From contig MU631633.1 of the NCBI GenBank assembly GCA_026770615.1, positions 144,675-155,071 on the forward strand: a stretch of 10,397 nt of DNA, written 5' to 3'. The translations under genes and the position numbers were made by a program. Positions 1-7,234 of this stretch are shown here, one piece after another. The notes below the pieces were generated by a model that did not search any database, had not been told where the DNA came from, and saw nothing but the letters and a program-made list of their open reading frames with translations. How positions within the stretch are numbered: the first letter of the stretch is position 1; each line of letters starts with the position of its first letter. This DNA comes from Pavlovales sp. CCMP2436 (lineage: Eukaryota > Haptophyta > Pavlovophyceae > Pavlovales).

Positions 1-172
1 AGATAATACACAGAGCACAGATGTCAAGTTCACAAAGTAATAGAAGAGCATGTAAAGATAATACACAGTCTAATAGCCATGATTATTATAGTCATCGTAA
101 TCGAAATCGTTCTTGTAATGATAATATAATTGCAATCACAATCATAATATCATAATAATATTGTAACTATAG

Positions 173-214
173 GCCGCGCGGGCCGCAGAGGTGCAGACAC
201 GGCGGGAAGCGCGG
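173..214 (+). CDS. Helicase exon 1 in window: motif VI
   Basis: Encodes GRAGRRGADTAGSA after completing a codon begun in an upstream exon outside the window. GRAGRRG is helicase motif VI, whose arginines contact ATP in superfamily 2 helicases. It is preceded by an acceptor (ctatag at 172) and ends in phase 1 before GTATTG at 215. The sequence left of it (1-172) is AT-rich intron with no coding signal; a 13-nt direct repeat lies at 1-13 and 56-68. Confidence 0.8.
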
Positions 215-3200
215 GTATTGTTTTAATTTCGTCTTTCTTCTGGTTTTGTCTTGTTTCTTCTCTTTTGTTTTGTCTTTCTTCTTCTGTTTGTCCCCGACTT
301 GCAGTCCTTACAGAGGTGCAGACACGGCACGCAATGCAGATGTGCTCCTTTCTTCTTCTTTCTTCTTTCTTCTTCTCGTTTCTTCTTCAGGGGGGAGGGG
401 GGAGACGCAGACACGGCGGGCAGCGCAAGTGTGTTCTTTTTTCTTCTTGTTTCTTCTTTCTCCGCGTTCTACTTTTTTTAGCTTTTTGGTATTTTGTTGT
501 CTAGGGTTGCCGCGTGATGCCCCATCCCCCCCCCCCAATACACACACACATAACACCTAACCCCTCCCCTAGTGCTCCTTCTCGACGGCCCTTCGATCGG
601 CGAAGGCCTCCTACCGCCCGACTTATCTCTTCTTCTCTTTCTTATTTTATTTTATTAGGGTTGTCTCAAGATGACCCCCCGCCCGCACCCACCCCACCCC
701 TCCCCACCCCCACCCCCTCTTACCCCTTAGTGCTTCTTCTCGACGGCTCTTCGATCGGCGAAGGCCTCCCGCCGCCAGACGCGCCTGCCCTCGCAGCGTT
801 GTTCGCGCTCAGGTAAAAAGCTTAAAATCTGAAGAAAAAAAGGAAGAAAAAAATGTAATCAGCTCGAACAGACGCGCCTGCACTCGCAGCGTTGTTCGCG
901 CTGAGGTCAATAGCAGAAATCATAAGGAAAAATCAAAAATCAAAATATAATGTAATCTATATATATATGTGTTTGTGTGTGTATATATACATAATCAGCT
1001 TAAACAGGCGCGCCTGCACTCGCAGCGTTGTTCGCGCTGAGGTCCAAATAATCAACAACAACAACAACTTTTCATGCTGTAGTCATCATCACACCTATAT
1101 TCATTGTCAAGATCATTATCATCACAATCCTCAATCGTTTTTTGTTCTTGGTATCTCACTGCAGATGTCATGAAAGCCACCTCCCTCACCGCCTAGTGCG
1201 TTTGCGGGTGTGTTGAAGGGTCATACTAAGTAGCTAACTGATAATGTGGGGCTGAGCCGCTCGCCCTGCAGCCGACACTCATTGCCATCTTAAATCTCAT
1301 CACAATCCTCAATATTTAATTATGATTAGTATTCTTCTTCTTCTTCTTCTTGGTATAATTATAATATAGGGCTAATAATTATGATGATGATATAGGGCTG
1401 AGCCGCTCGGCCCCCAGCCGACATTGGCGTGGCCCGCTTTGCTCAGCTCTGTGCGTGGCGGCGGTGATGGGAACGCTGGGGGTAAACAATTATATATATA
1501 TATATATTATCATGTTTTTTGGTTGTTATTTGGGCTGTTAGTAGTTGATGGCGTGGCCCGCTCTGCTCAGTTCAGTGCGGGGCGGCGGTGATGGGAAGAC
1601 TGGTTTTTTTTTTTTATGTCACGCTTTTTTGCGTTTTGGTTTTTGTTGTTGTTCTTAGTAGTAGTAGCAGCAGCAGCAGCAGTAGTCGTAGTATACATAT
1701 GAAGTTAGTACTGGTACGCGTATCTCTTGTTCCTGTATATACTAATCCTGATAATTGAATACTAGGCGAGTCTCACGGGCACGCAGCTGGCGGTGGTGGC
1801 CCGGGGGAGGCGGCTGGGGCAAAGGTGCGTTATTTCTCTAATCACTATATCAAGTATATGTAATATAATCTTATCGAGCATATAGATAAGACATCTCGGT
1901 ATATTAGTGACACGCCAATCCAACCCTAGCCTCACTGATGGAGCCGGGATCCTGTTCTTTGTCTTGCCGGCAAGGGATTAACATAAGCGATTTTTGATTC
2001 CGAATAACTGTAAACTGGTTTTTAACCAGAACGGTTTTGTTATTTTCCTAGCAACCAAGACCTGGCTCCAACAGTTACCTAGCCTTTAGAACTCAAACTC
2101 AGCCCTGAGATCTAATCCCAACACAAATTCTAACTGTATTAAATAAATTCACATTTGCTCCCGCTAGTGAGCTGGCTGTGTAAATATCTATAAAAACGTC
2201 CGGCCCCGTAAATGGTCTCCCAGTCTCCCAGTGGTGCAGCAACACACTGTTAATCTAGGACCGCTTCCGAACACACAGATAGCGTCAAGCTCTGCAAATT
2301 TGATTGCAAAGTAAATTGTATGAACTGGGATATCGCACCAGCAGCTCCCTCTGCATATCGCATAGAATCCATTAGCAGAATTTGGATCTGCAATCGGACA
2401 CTGAATTCATTTCGAAGGTGCTTTCGTTGTCAAGTTAGCTGATTTCTGCGAATTTAAGTGTATGAACAAACTTGCGTGGCGTTGGTCGCTGAGTCCGGAT
2501 CAGGATAAATTGATAGGTATTGGCATTCTTACACTAGTCAGTTCCAATTTGTTGTCGACAAAAAGGTGCTCTTGCTAGCGAGTTGGCTGAGCTCTGCGCG
2601 GCTGCGTTTCCTGCGCGAGGAAAGGAAACCCTTTCGTTGCAGCTTCGTGAGCTGGAGTGTGTATGAGAGGACATCAACTCACATCAAGTCCAAAACTAAC
2701 GTCACAGGTGCTCTCACTCGCGAGCTGGCTAAGCTCCGCGCGTCTGCGCTCTCTGCGCGAGGAGGAGGTGCGTCATCAACCCCACAACCCCCCCACAACT
2801 CCAGCACAGCTCCAACACAACCTCCCCGCAACCCACCACAACCCCAGCACACATCCACCCCTCGTCCAATACCTACCCCATCCACCCATCCACCCATAAT
2901 AAAATAACATAAATGTGTCTACAGGAAATCCTTTCTTCGCAGCTTAGCAAACTCGAAGTGAGGCTCGAAAAAAGGCGCCAAGCTCAAGCGCGGGCTCGCG
3001 CAGGGGAAGTCGCAAAGGCAGGGCAGGTGCAGGCAGCCATGCCTGGTGCTGGCGCGCAGGCGAGAGGCGTTGCTCTCGACTCGCCAGGCGTCCTGGGCAC
3101 TTTTTCTGAGGCGTCCGGGCAGTGGGATGAGGCGTTCCGCACTCGGCGCGAGCTGTGGCGTCTCACGTTGCGCTTCGAAGCAGCGGTACTGAACATTCTG

Positions 3201-3635
3201 AAAAAAAATGGAAATAAATATAAGAAGTACTGCTGATTATAATCATTAATATTGAGTACTATATTCATTAAGTGCTCTGTTTGTACTGTGGCTTCTCACG
3301 TTGCGCTTCGAAGCAGCGGTACTTTTGATATCTGTCATTGTTGCTATCTAACACTCAGAGATATTATATGTTCAATGTGTTGTTGCTATTACTATTCATA
3401 TGATTGTTGTTTTAAAGCGATTACTGTTATTGTTGTTAGTACTATTAATAGTATTGCTATTATTTAACCTTTTTTTATAAATTATCATAATGATCTAATT
3501 CTTATTCGTATTATTCAAACTATTAATAGTTGTGATTTACTGCTATTCTTATTAGGTGCGCTTGCACTGCTAATAGTTATTAGTATTGTTGTTGTTATTC
3601 TCTCATTATCAGTTGCGCTCGCACTGCTAATACTA

Positions 3636-3666
<31 letters not shown>

Positions 3667-6600
3667 TCATCATCATCTTTATTTGTAGGTGCGCTCGCAT
3701 TGCGCGTCTTTCCTACAGCCCGGCCGCCTCGTTCGGCTGCGGCTGCCTGCGAGACTCGCTAAGGTATTTATTTTTTTCTTGGTGCATGTTAAGTATGTAT
3801 TGGTATTAATAAAAAAAATTGTATTATAGGGTAAGCGTAAAATAAAAAAATGATCATCATACTCATAATTGTAAGCATAGTTAAATTATTCCGCTTGAGT
3901 TGTCGTTTTATTAACAACAACAACACCACCAGTAACAGTAACAGCAATAGTTCTCATGCTAATACTCAAACGCATATTTATAACAATACCACCAAATAAT
4001 AATAAAGGCCTCGGTCTCTGCGGGTGCGGGTGCAGCTGCGGTGGAGGCTGCGGAGCAAGAGGCGGGAGTTGCGAACGGCGAGGAGGTAAGGGCTGTTAAT
4101 TATCGTCCCCCTTTTTCCCCTTTTTTTCTATTACTAGTTCGTGTGTCTGATTGTGTGTACTCGCTCTGTCCGCATCCAGTGCCTTTCCACACTACTCGTC
4201 CTCACCCCCCCCCTCCCCCCCCCCCCCCCCCCCCCTCCTCAGGTCTGGGCCGTCTTGCTCAAGGCACGCAGCCCGAATCCGCGCGTGCCGGCTGAGGAGG
4301 CGCGCCGCACCATCGCCGCTGCCGCCGCAGCGGCCGCCGCCACAGCAGGCGCGCTGCCCTCGCTCCCGCCGACTGCGCTAGGCAAGGCGGCGCAAGTAGC
4401 GGCTGGGGCGGACGGCGGCGCGTTTCTCGACATCGCGCTCGTACTCGCCGCCAAGCCCAGCGCGGGCGTAGGAGGAGTGGGCGGGGCCGCAGACGCCGGC
4501 GGTGGCCGTGGCCGTGGTGGAGGCCGCGGCGGTGGCGGCGGGCGGGGCGCGGCGGGCCCGGCGCCGCTCGAGGTTGTCCGGGTTGCGTGGAGTGCGCTCA
4601 CCGGCCTCTCGCCCGTCCGGCTGTGGCTGCTGCCCGATTTGCAGCGCGCCCCCGCGCGCGCCGCCCTTGCGCAGTCTTTGTCCGCCACATCTCGCCGGTT
4701 CGGAGGAGCACCGCCTTTGCTCGACCCGGTCGCGGACATGGGCGCGAGGCTGGAGCTGCCTGCGCTCCCGGACTCGAAGCTCAGCCTCGCCGGACTGGTA
4801 GGGCGCATCGAGGCGTTGGAAAGGCGGCTCTTCGAGCTCCCGCCATACGCTACCCTGGATTCGACCCCCCCCAGGGATTCTTCCTCCCCGAGCTTCTCGC
4901 ACGAGCCACAGCCGTCTGCAGCGCAGGCACCCGCGGGCACCCGCGCGCTTGAGAGTCGGCAGGCGGACAGGGTGCTCCTCGACGAAACCGGGCTCTCCCT
5001 CGCCTTCGAGGCGGCGCGCGTGCGCGCAAGGCTGGCCAGCTCGGCAAGGGGGCGCGTGGCCCTGCTCGCCCAGGGCGGGCGGACGCAGGGGCCGCGAAAG
5101 TCGGGCGCGGCCGCAGCACCCGCGATGACGCGCGTGCTGCGCACGCTGGGGCTTCTCACGCCAGTGGCTGGATCGGTGGCTGCCGGCGGACCTGCGGGCG
5201 TCGTTGGCACAGTCGCCGCCACTAGCACCGCATGTGGGAGCTCAGCGCAGCAGCAGGTCGGGCAGGGCCGGTCTACGCAGCAGCTGCTGCTGACTGCAAA
5301 GGGGCGGGCTGCGTGCGAGTTCAACACGGCCGACGGGCTGCTCTGCGCCGAGCTGCTACTCGGCGGAGGCTTCGCGCGCTCGGCTCCAGGCGAGCCACAG
5401 GCAGGCGGCAGCTCGGCAGGCGGGGCGGCGGCAGGCCAGGGCGGTGGCTCGCTGCTGAGTGTGCCCGAGGCCTGCGCCGTGCTCGCCACACTCGCGAACG
5501 CAGAGGGCCCGCAGCCGCGCGCGCCACCAACCTCGGAGGTACTTTTTTTCTTTTTTCTTTTTATAATAGTTGTTTTAACGCCTCACCACTTGCAGCCCCT
5601 GTCGGGGGCGTAGGTATTCGCTAGCTCAATTTGCTGCCGCTCTCCACTGCCTGCAAGCCACTGCCTGCTCTCGCCCTGGTAATAGTCTCGGAGGTATAAT
5701 GATCGAAATGAAATATGGAAAGAACGTTAAAAATCGAACGATACAAGATATTGATTTGTATAATATTTGTATATTACTCAAGGTATTAGCTAGCCCACTT
5801 TGCTGCCGTTCTCCACTGCATGCGAGCCACTGCCTGCTCTCGCCCTGATAATAGTGCTAAGAGGAAGTCGCTTCTAGCTCTATTGTAATCTTGCTAATGG
5901 GAAGCTAAGTAGCCCTATTGTGGCATCGCAGGCAGGAGCTACCCTACCCCATTCTTGCCATGGCGTGCTCTAACTCTGACTGCCTGGCCCTCTATTTTGC
6001 CTTCTGCCTCGCAGCGCGCGGCGGAGCTGGGCGCCAAAATGTCGGCCAAGAAAGCTTCGGCCTCGCGCGAGAGCGCCACCGAGTTGCCGGCCGAGCTGCG
6101 GTCGCTGCACGCGCGCGTCCTCGCCGCCGCGTCTGGCGTGCTCGCCGCGTGCGGCGAGTGTGTGTTCGGCTGCGACGAGGAGGCGTACGTGGGCGCACTA
6201 TCCGCGGCGCCGATGGCCGCGGCGCGAGCGTGGGCGGCGGGCAGCAGGTGCGTCTCGTGGTTGGCTCGCTAGGCGTGTTACACACCTTACCGTGTAACGC
6301 ACGCTTCTAACATCCGTCTTTTCTAACGCCCGTGTGTGGCCACGCGCAGATTCGGCGAGGCAGCGGCGCTGAGCGACGAGATGGTGGGCATGCTCATCCG
6401 CACCCTGCGCTCGGTCGGCGAGCTGGCGGCCGAGTTCGCGAGAGCCGCGGCCGCACTGGGCGACGAAACGTTGGTCCGTGCCCCACCGCCTTTGGGCCTG
6501 GCTGCCTGCCAATCTTGAAGCTGCTTCTCTAAGCGGCTGCCTACTTATTTCGTACATCCCCGCGTGCCAACCGTCCCCTTTCATCTGCCCCGACCGTCCC

Positions 6601-6845
6601 CTTCTCTCTGCCGGCAGGTGGCTCTCTTCGAGCGCTGTACCGAGGCGGTCCAGCGCGGCCTCGTGTGCGCGCCCTCGCTCTACATTCCGGGCGAGGGCGA
6701 GTTTGACGACGACGAGGAGGACACCCGGGCGGCGAACGAAAAGAAGAAGCGCAGCGCCCCCGCCGAGCCCATGCAGCAGCCCGCCTCTGCTAAGAGGGCG
6801 CGCGTCGAGATACCGGCGGCCGAGACGCTGCCTGACGACGACTGA
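173..6845 (+). CDS. MTR4: Ski2/Mtr4-family DExH-box RNA helicase, 3' part of gene, 12 exons
   Basis: Partial at the 5' side. Proposed join: 173-214, 731-812, 1396-1481, 1766-1824, 2708-2767, 2925-3185, 3689-3763, 4008-4085, 4243-5538, 6015-6247, 6350-6473, 6618-6845. All introns are GT-AG and all phases agree, giving 873 codons and a TGA stop. Seen in order: motif VI GRAGRRG (residues 1-7), a charged helical arch segment, FLQPGRLVRL (about 204-213), LLDPVADM (about 406), RIEALERRLFELP (about 435), VLRTLGLL (about 545), AKGRAACEF (about 599), the DSHCT end GDETLVALFERC...PSLYI, then an acidic tail with KKKR and KRAR. Family knowledge: these ATP-driven 3'-5' helicases feed RNA to the exosome. 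The FLQPGRLV arch motif and the NLS-like tail favour nuclear Mtr4 over cytoplasmic Ski2, but this is an inference. Odd points: the usual RLTYNM-type motif after motif VI is not recognisable, and exon 9 carries Ala- and Gly/Arg-rich inserts. Confidence 0.86.
215..730 (+). repeat. Intron 1 with echoes of exon 1 (3' end) and exon 2 (5' end)
   Basis: A 516-nt intron, mostly T/C-rich polypyrimidine with CTT/TTC runs, and poly-C at 526-537. Two partial copies of the end of exon 1 (AGAGGTGCAGACACGG... pattern) lie at about 312-338 and 401-430. A copy of the start of exon 2, with its own AG acceptor, lies at 571-622. The intron sequence before that copy (gggttg...ccccc) also resembles that before the real exon, so the unit of about 155 nt looks tandemly duplicated. 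The apparent ORFs here are composition artefacts. Confidence 0.75.
731..812 (+). CDS. Helicase exon 2: end of RecA2 domain
   Basis: Joins in phase 1 to exon 1 to read GSA-VLLLDGSSIGEG, which fits the strand and loop that follow motif VI in Ski2/Mtr4 proteins. It continues with a proline-rich turn and APALAALFAL. It starts after a pyrimidine-rich acceptor ending ttag (730) and ends in phase 2 before GTAAAA (813). Partial copies of its 5' end lie upstream (573-622) and two copies of its 3' end lie downstream (869-905, 1005-1041). Confidence 0.75.
776..1041 (+). repeat. Tandem triplication of exon 2 end plus donor
   Basis: Three units start at 776 (real exon end), 869 and 1005. Each begins with a 37-nt sequence ending in AG followed by GT. 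The two downstream copies share two differences from the exon, both at synonymous third positions, so one was probably copied from the other. Intron sequence ending aatcagct(c/t)(g/a)aa is also repeated between units. An AT/GT microsatellite expands the second unit. Confidence 0.88.
1250..1280 (+). repeat. Echo of exon 3 start
   Basis: A copy of the first roughly 30 nt of exon 3 (gctgagccgctcg...cagccgacac) within intron 2, 146 nt upstream of the real exon. The base before the copy is not an AG acceptor, so it should not splice. The rest of intron 2 (1042-1395) has AT-rich sequence, a TTC repeat (1333-1350) and no other coding signal. Confidence 0.8.
1396..1481 (+). CDS. Helicase exon 3: segment after the RecA2 core
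   Basis: Reads R-AEPLGPQPTLAWPALLSSVRGGG and a glycine-rich end when joined in phase 2 to exon 2. Its position matches the family segment that normally contains a QFRLTYNMxLNLLR-like helix. The spacing and the final ALLSSVRG fit, but the conserved residues do not, so the protein is divergent here. Acceptor tatag at 1395; donor GTAAAC at 1482, phase 1. A 5' echo lies at 1250-1280 and a 3' echo at 1551-1603. Confidence 0.62.
1551..1603 (+). repeat. Echo of exon 3 end
   Basis: A 53-nt copy of the 3' part of exon 3 (original starts at 1429) in intron 3. In the exon frame the first differences are synonymous (Leu, Ser, Ser, Arg) and only the last two codons change amino acid. It is followed by GT and a T run. 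Flanking microsatellites: AT repeat at 1491-1507 and a GTA/GCA repeat at 1657-1690. Confidence 0.85.
1766..1824 (+). CDS. Helicase exon 4: Gly/Ala/His-rich linker
   Basis: Short exon encoding a glycine-, alanine- and histidine-rich linker between two helical parts. It is supported by acceptor actag (1765), donor GTGCGT (1825), and phases matching both neighbours (in phase 1, out phase 0), rather than by homology. No echo of this exon was found. Confidence 0.5.
1825..2707 (+). repeat. Intron 4, longest intron, with several echoes of exon 5
   Basis: An 883-nt intron of mixed composition with few microsatellites. Diverged copies of the start of exon 5 lie at 2155-2178 (18 of 22 comparable bases identical), 2418-2450 and 2566-2622. 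They become more similar toward the real exon at 2708, as expected for serial duplication of increasing age. Otherwise I see no gene, RNA or element in 1825-2150. Confidence 0.7.
2566..2660 (+). repeat. Intronless fused echo of exons 5 and 6
   Basis: Positions 2566-2624 copy exon 5 and 2625-2660 copy the start of exon 6, directly joined. In the present gene these exons are 157 nt apart. The join falls at the exact splice junction apart from one missing base, which would break the frame. In the exon-5 part, seven of nine changed codons are synonymous. It may be a retrocopied fragment, or a copy predating gain of intron 5. Confidence 0.78.
2708..2767 (+). CDS. Helicase exon 5: first arch helix
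   Basis: Twenty codons, phase 0 on both sides, reading VLSLASWLSSARLRSLREEE. This frame is chosen because a diverged copy at 2566 differs from it almost only at third codon positions in this frame. It corresponds to the family region where a short hydrophobic SF.QF helix leads into the arch coil. Acceptor cacag at 2707, donor GTGCGT at 2768. Confidence 0.62.
2925..3185 (+). CDS. Helicase exon 6: charged arch coil
   Basis: Eighty-seven codons, phase 0 on both sides. It begins EILSSQLSKLEVRLEKRRQ, a charged amphipathic helix typical of the Mtr4/Ski2 arch stalk. An Ala/Gly-rich stretch follows, then a second charged helix ending RELWRLTLRFEAA. Acceptor ctacag at 2924, donor GTACTG at 3186. The 3' end and its donor are duplicated at 3286-3323. 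Confidence 0.7.
3286..3323 (+). repeat. Echo of exon 6 end with donor
   Basis: A 38-nt copy of 3153-3190, differing at one base, including the GTACT donor. It lies 133 nt downstream in intron 6. Because it is nearly identical it is probably the youngest echo in the gene. It forms a decoy 5' splice site. Confidence 0.92.
3554..3688 (+). repeat. Tandem triplicated acceptor region of exon 7
   Basis: Three units: AG plus (g/t)tgcgct(t/c)gcactgcta at 3554-3574 and 3611-3632, then the real acceptor at 3687-3688 and exon 7. The AT-rich intron tails between units are also alike (taatagttatt..., taatactaatt...), the second expanded by an ATT repeat (3636-3665). In both copies the exon sequence runs into TAA after five codons. 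The rest of intron 6 (3324-3550) is AT-rich without a gene. Confidence 0.85.
3689..3763 (+). CDS. Helicase exon 7: arch/KOW entry motif FLQPGRLVRL
   Basis: Twenty-five codons including FLQPGRLVRLRLP. FLQPGRLV is highly characteristic of the Mtr4 arch just before the KOW (fist) domain, which binds structured RNA and adaptor proteins. Acceptor ttgtag at 3688, donor GTATTT at 3764, both phase 0. Two copies of its acceptor plus first codons lie directly upstream (3554-3574, 3611-3632). Confidence 0.8.
4008..4085 (+). CDS. Helicase exon 8: Ala/Glu-rich linker in arch
   Basis: Twenty-six codons, rich in Ala, Glu and Gly, phase 0 at both ends, joining FLQPGRLVRL to VWAVLLK of exon 9. In the family this is a low-conservation acidic loop before the GWGVVVNF-like strand. 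Acceptor taaag at 4007, donor GTAAGG at 4086. No echoes seen in the flanking introns. Confidence 0.65.
4205..4235 (+). repeat. Poly-C tract at exon 9 acceptor
   Basis: Nine C, one T, then 21 C, directly before tcctcag and exon 9. It acts as the polypyrimidine tract of intron 8 (4086-4242). Such a tract is prone to length variation and sequencing error, but it lies outside the exon. Confidence 0.9.
4243..5538 (+). CDS. Helicase exon 9: KOW to first half of DSHCT domain
   Basis: 432 codons without interruption. It starts VWAVLLKAR, matching the family GWGVVVNF strand. An Ala-rich run (about 4315-4345) and a Gly/Arg-rich RGG-like stretch (about 4495-4560) follow and are not typical of the family core. 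Then come LDIALVLAAKPS, LLDPVADM (4717-4740), RIEALERRLFELP (4804 onward), VLRTLGLL (5134), AKGRAACEFNTADGLLCAELL (5296 onward) and LSVPEACAVLATLANAEG, all in family order. It ends in phase 0 before GTACTT. Preceded by a 31-base nearly pure C tract and an acceptor ending ctcag (4242). Confidence 0.88.
5539..6014 (+). repeat. Intron 9 with two diverged echoes of the exon 9 end
   Basis: A 75-nt direct repeat lies at 5612-5686 and 5781-5855. Read in one frame it gives LAQFAAALHCLQATACSRP, similar in pattern to the end of exon 9 (VPEACAVLATLANAEG) and to the family LSxEQxxALLSxL helix. After the first copy, CTCGGAG|GTA (5687-5696) repeats the exon 9 donor exactly. The open frame continuing from exon 9 to TAG at 5611 is intron read-through. 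Confidence 0.6.
6015..6247 (+). CDS. Helicase exon 10: DSHCT domain
   Basis: Joins in phase 0 to exon 9. It reads RAAELGAKMSAKK, then helices LRSLHARVLAAASGVLAACGE and YVGALSAAPMAAARAWAAGS. These match the DSHCT pattern in which a long helix is followed by a segment usually containing a Trp (YxWAxG). Here ARAWAAGS keeps the Trp-Ala-x-Gly pattern. Acceptor tcgcag at 6014, donor GTGCGT at 6248 in phase 2. Confidence 0.82.
6350..6473 (+). CDS. Helicase exon 11: DSHCT domain
   Basis: Phase 2 junction gives R-FGEAAALSDEMVGMLIRTLRSVGELAAEFARAAAALGDETL. It matches the family sequence FxEvcxLtDvfEGslIRxlRrLdELlrQ...aAkaiGnxeL almost position for position. The aa-x-x-iG-x-x-eL ending resembles Mtr4 more than Ski2. 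Acceptor gcgcag at 6349, donor GTCCGT at 6474, phase 0. Confidence 0.85.
6568..6617 (+). repeat. Duplicated polypyrimidine tract at exon 12 acceptor
   Basis: Two adjacent copies of accgtcccctt(t)...ctctgcc, the second ending in the ggcag acceptor of exon 12. This is the same kind of local duplication as the junction echoes, at smaller scale and without exon sequence. Confidence 0.7.
6618..6845 (+). CDS. Helicase exon 12: C-terminus, acidic and NLS-like tail, TGA stop
   Basis: Begins VALFERCTEAVQRGLVCAPSLYI, matching the family terminus (...xRDIVFAASLYL), with several substitutions. Ordinary Mtr4/Ski2 proteins stop at about this point; this one adds about 52 residues. The extension has an acidic cluster (EFDDDEED), a KKKR patch, a KRAR patch and a final DDD. 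The basic patches could be nuclear localisation signals (inference). Acceptor ggcag at 6617; TGA at 6843-6845. Confidence 0.85.
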   Translation: MALFERCTEAVQRGLVCAPSLYIPGEGEFDDDEEDTRAANEKKKRSAPAEPMQQPASAKRARVEIPAAETLPDDD

Positions 6846-7234
6846 CCGCTTGGTCGGCTGCTGAAAAGATGACGCCAAACTTCAGAAGTCGCTCAAGAAT
6901 CGAGGCGGCTGGTCATGCGCCTAGTGGCCCACCTGAGTAGTGCGTGGCCCACGCAGTATATCGGCAACTTCACTACTTAGGCGTCGCCAACAAAGTATCT
7001 CAGTACACCAACCTTGAATTCAGATGGAATCTAAATCTATGCCTGACGGGAAAAAGGCCTGGTTGGCGTTGGTGGACGCATACGAGCTGCTTGAGGAGAT
7101 TGTGGCCGTAGACATGTAGGAAAATCGGCAACTGATTTAAAAACGGTTCTAAATCTAATTTATTTAGCGGCTGTGCAGTGTTCAACAAGCGGAAGTGTTC
7201 ACTAATGGATAAGCACGACGTCAACAGACATTAG

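Noticed and set aside
223..560. Several overlapping ORFs on both strands rich in Phe/Ser/Leu or Lys/Arg/Glu
   Set aside because: They come from a CTT/TTC-rich polypyrimidine stretch inside intron 1; no protein-like pattern, and the helicase frame passes over it.
776..1041. CRISPR-like or satellite array
   Set aside because: Only three units of unequal spacing, each starting with coding sequence of the adjacent exon; explained by tandem duplication of the exon end.
4239..5489. 416-codon ORF on the minus strand
   Set aside because: Antisense shadow of exon 9. High GC removes stop codons in all frames; the plus frame carries the family motifs and correct splice phases.
5539..5613. Exon 9 continuing to TAG at 5611-5613 as the protein end
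   Set aside because: The added residues are a T-rich intron (VLFFFFLFIIVV), and the DSHCT domain continues in frame from 6015 after a GT-AG intron.
6198..6878. 226-codon ORF on the minus strand
   Set aside because: Antisense of helicase exons 10-12 and their introns; low-complexity Arg/Ala sequence without a recognisable domain.
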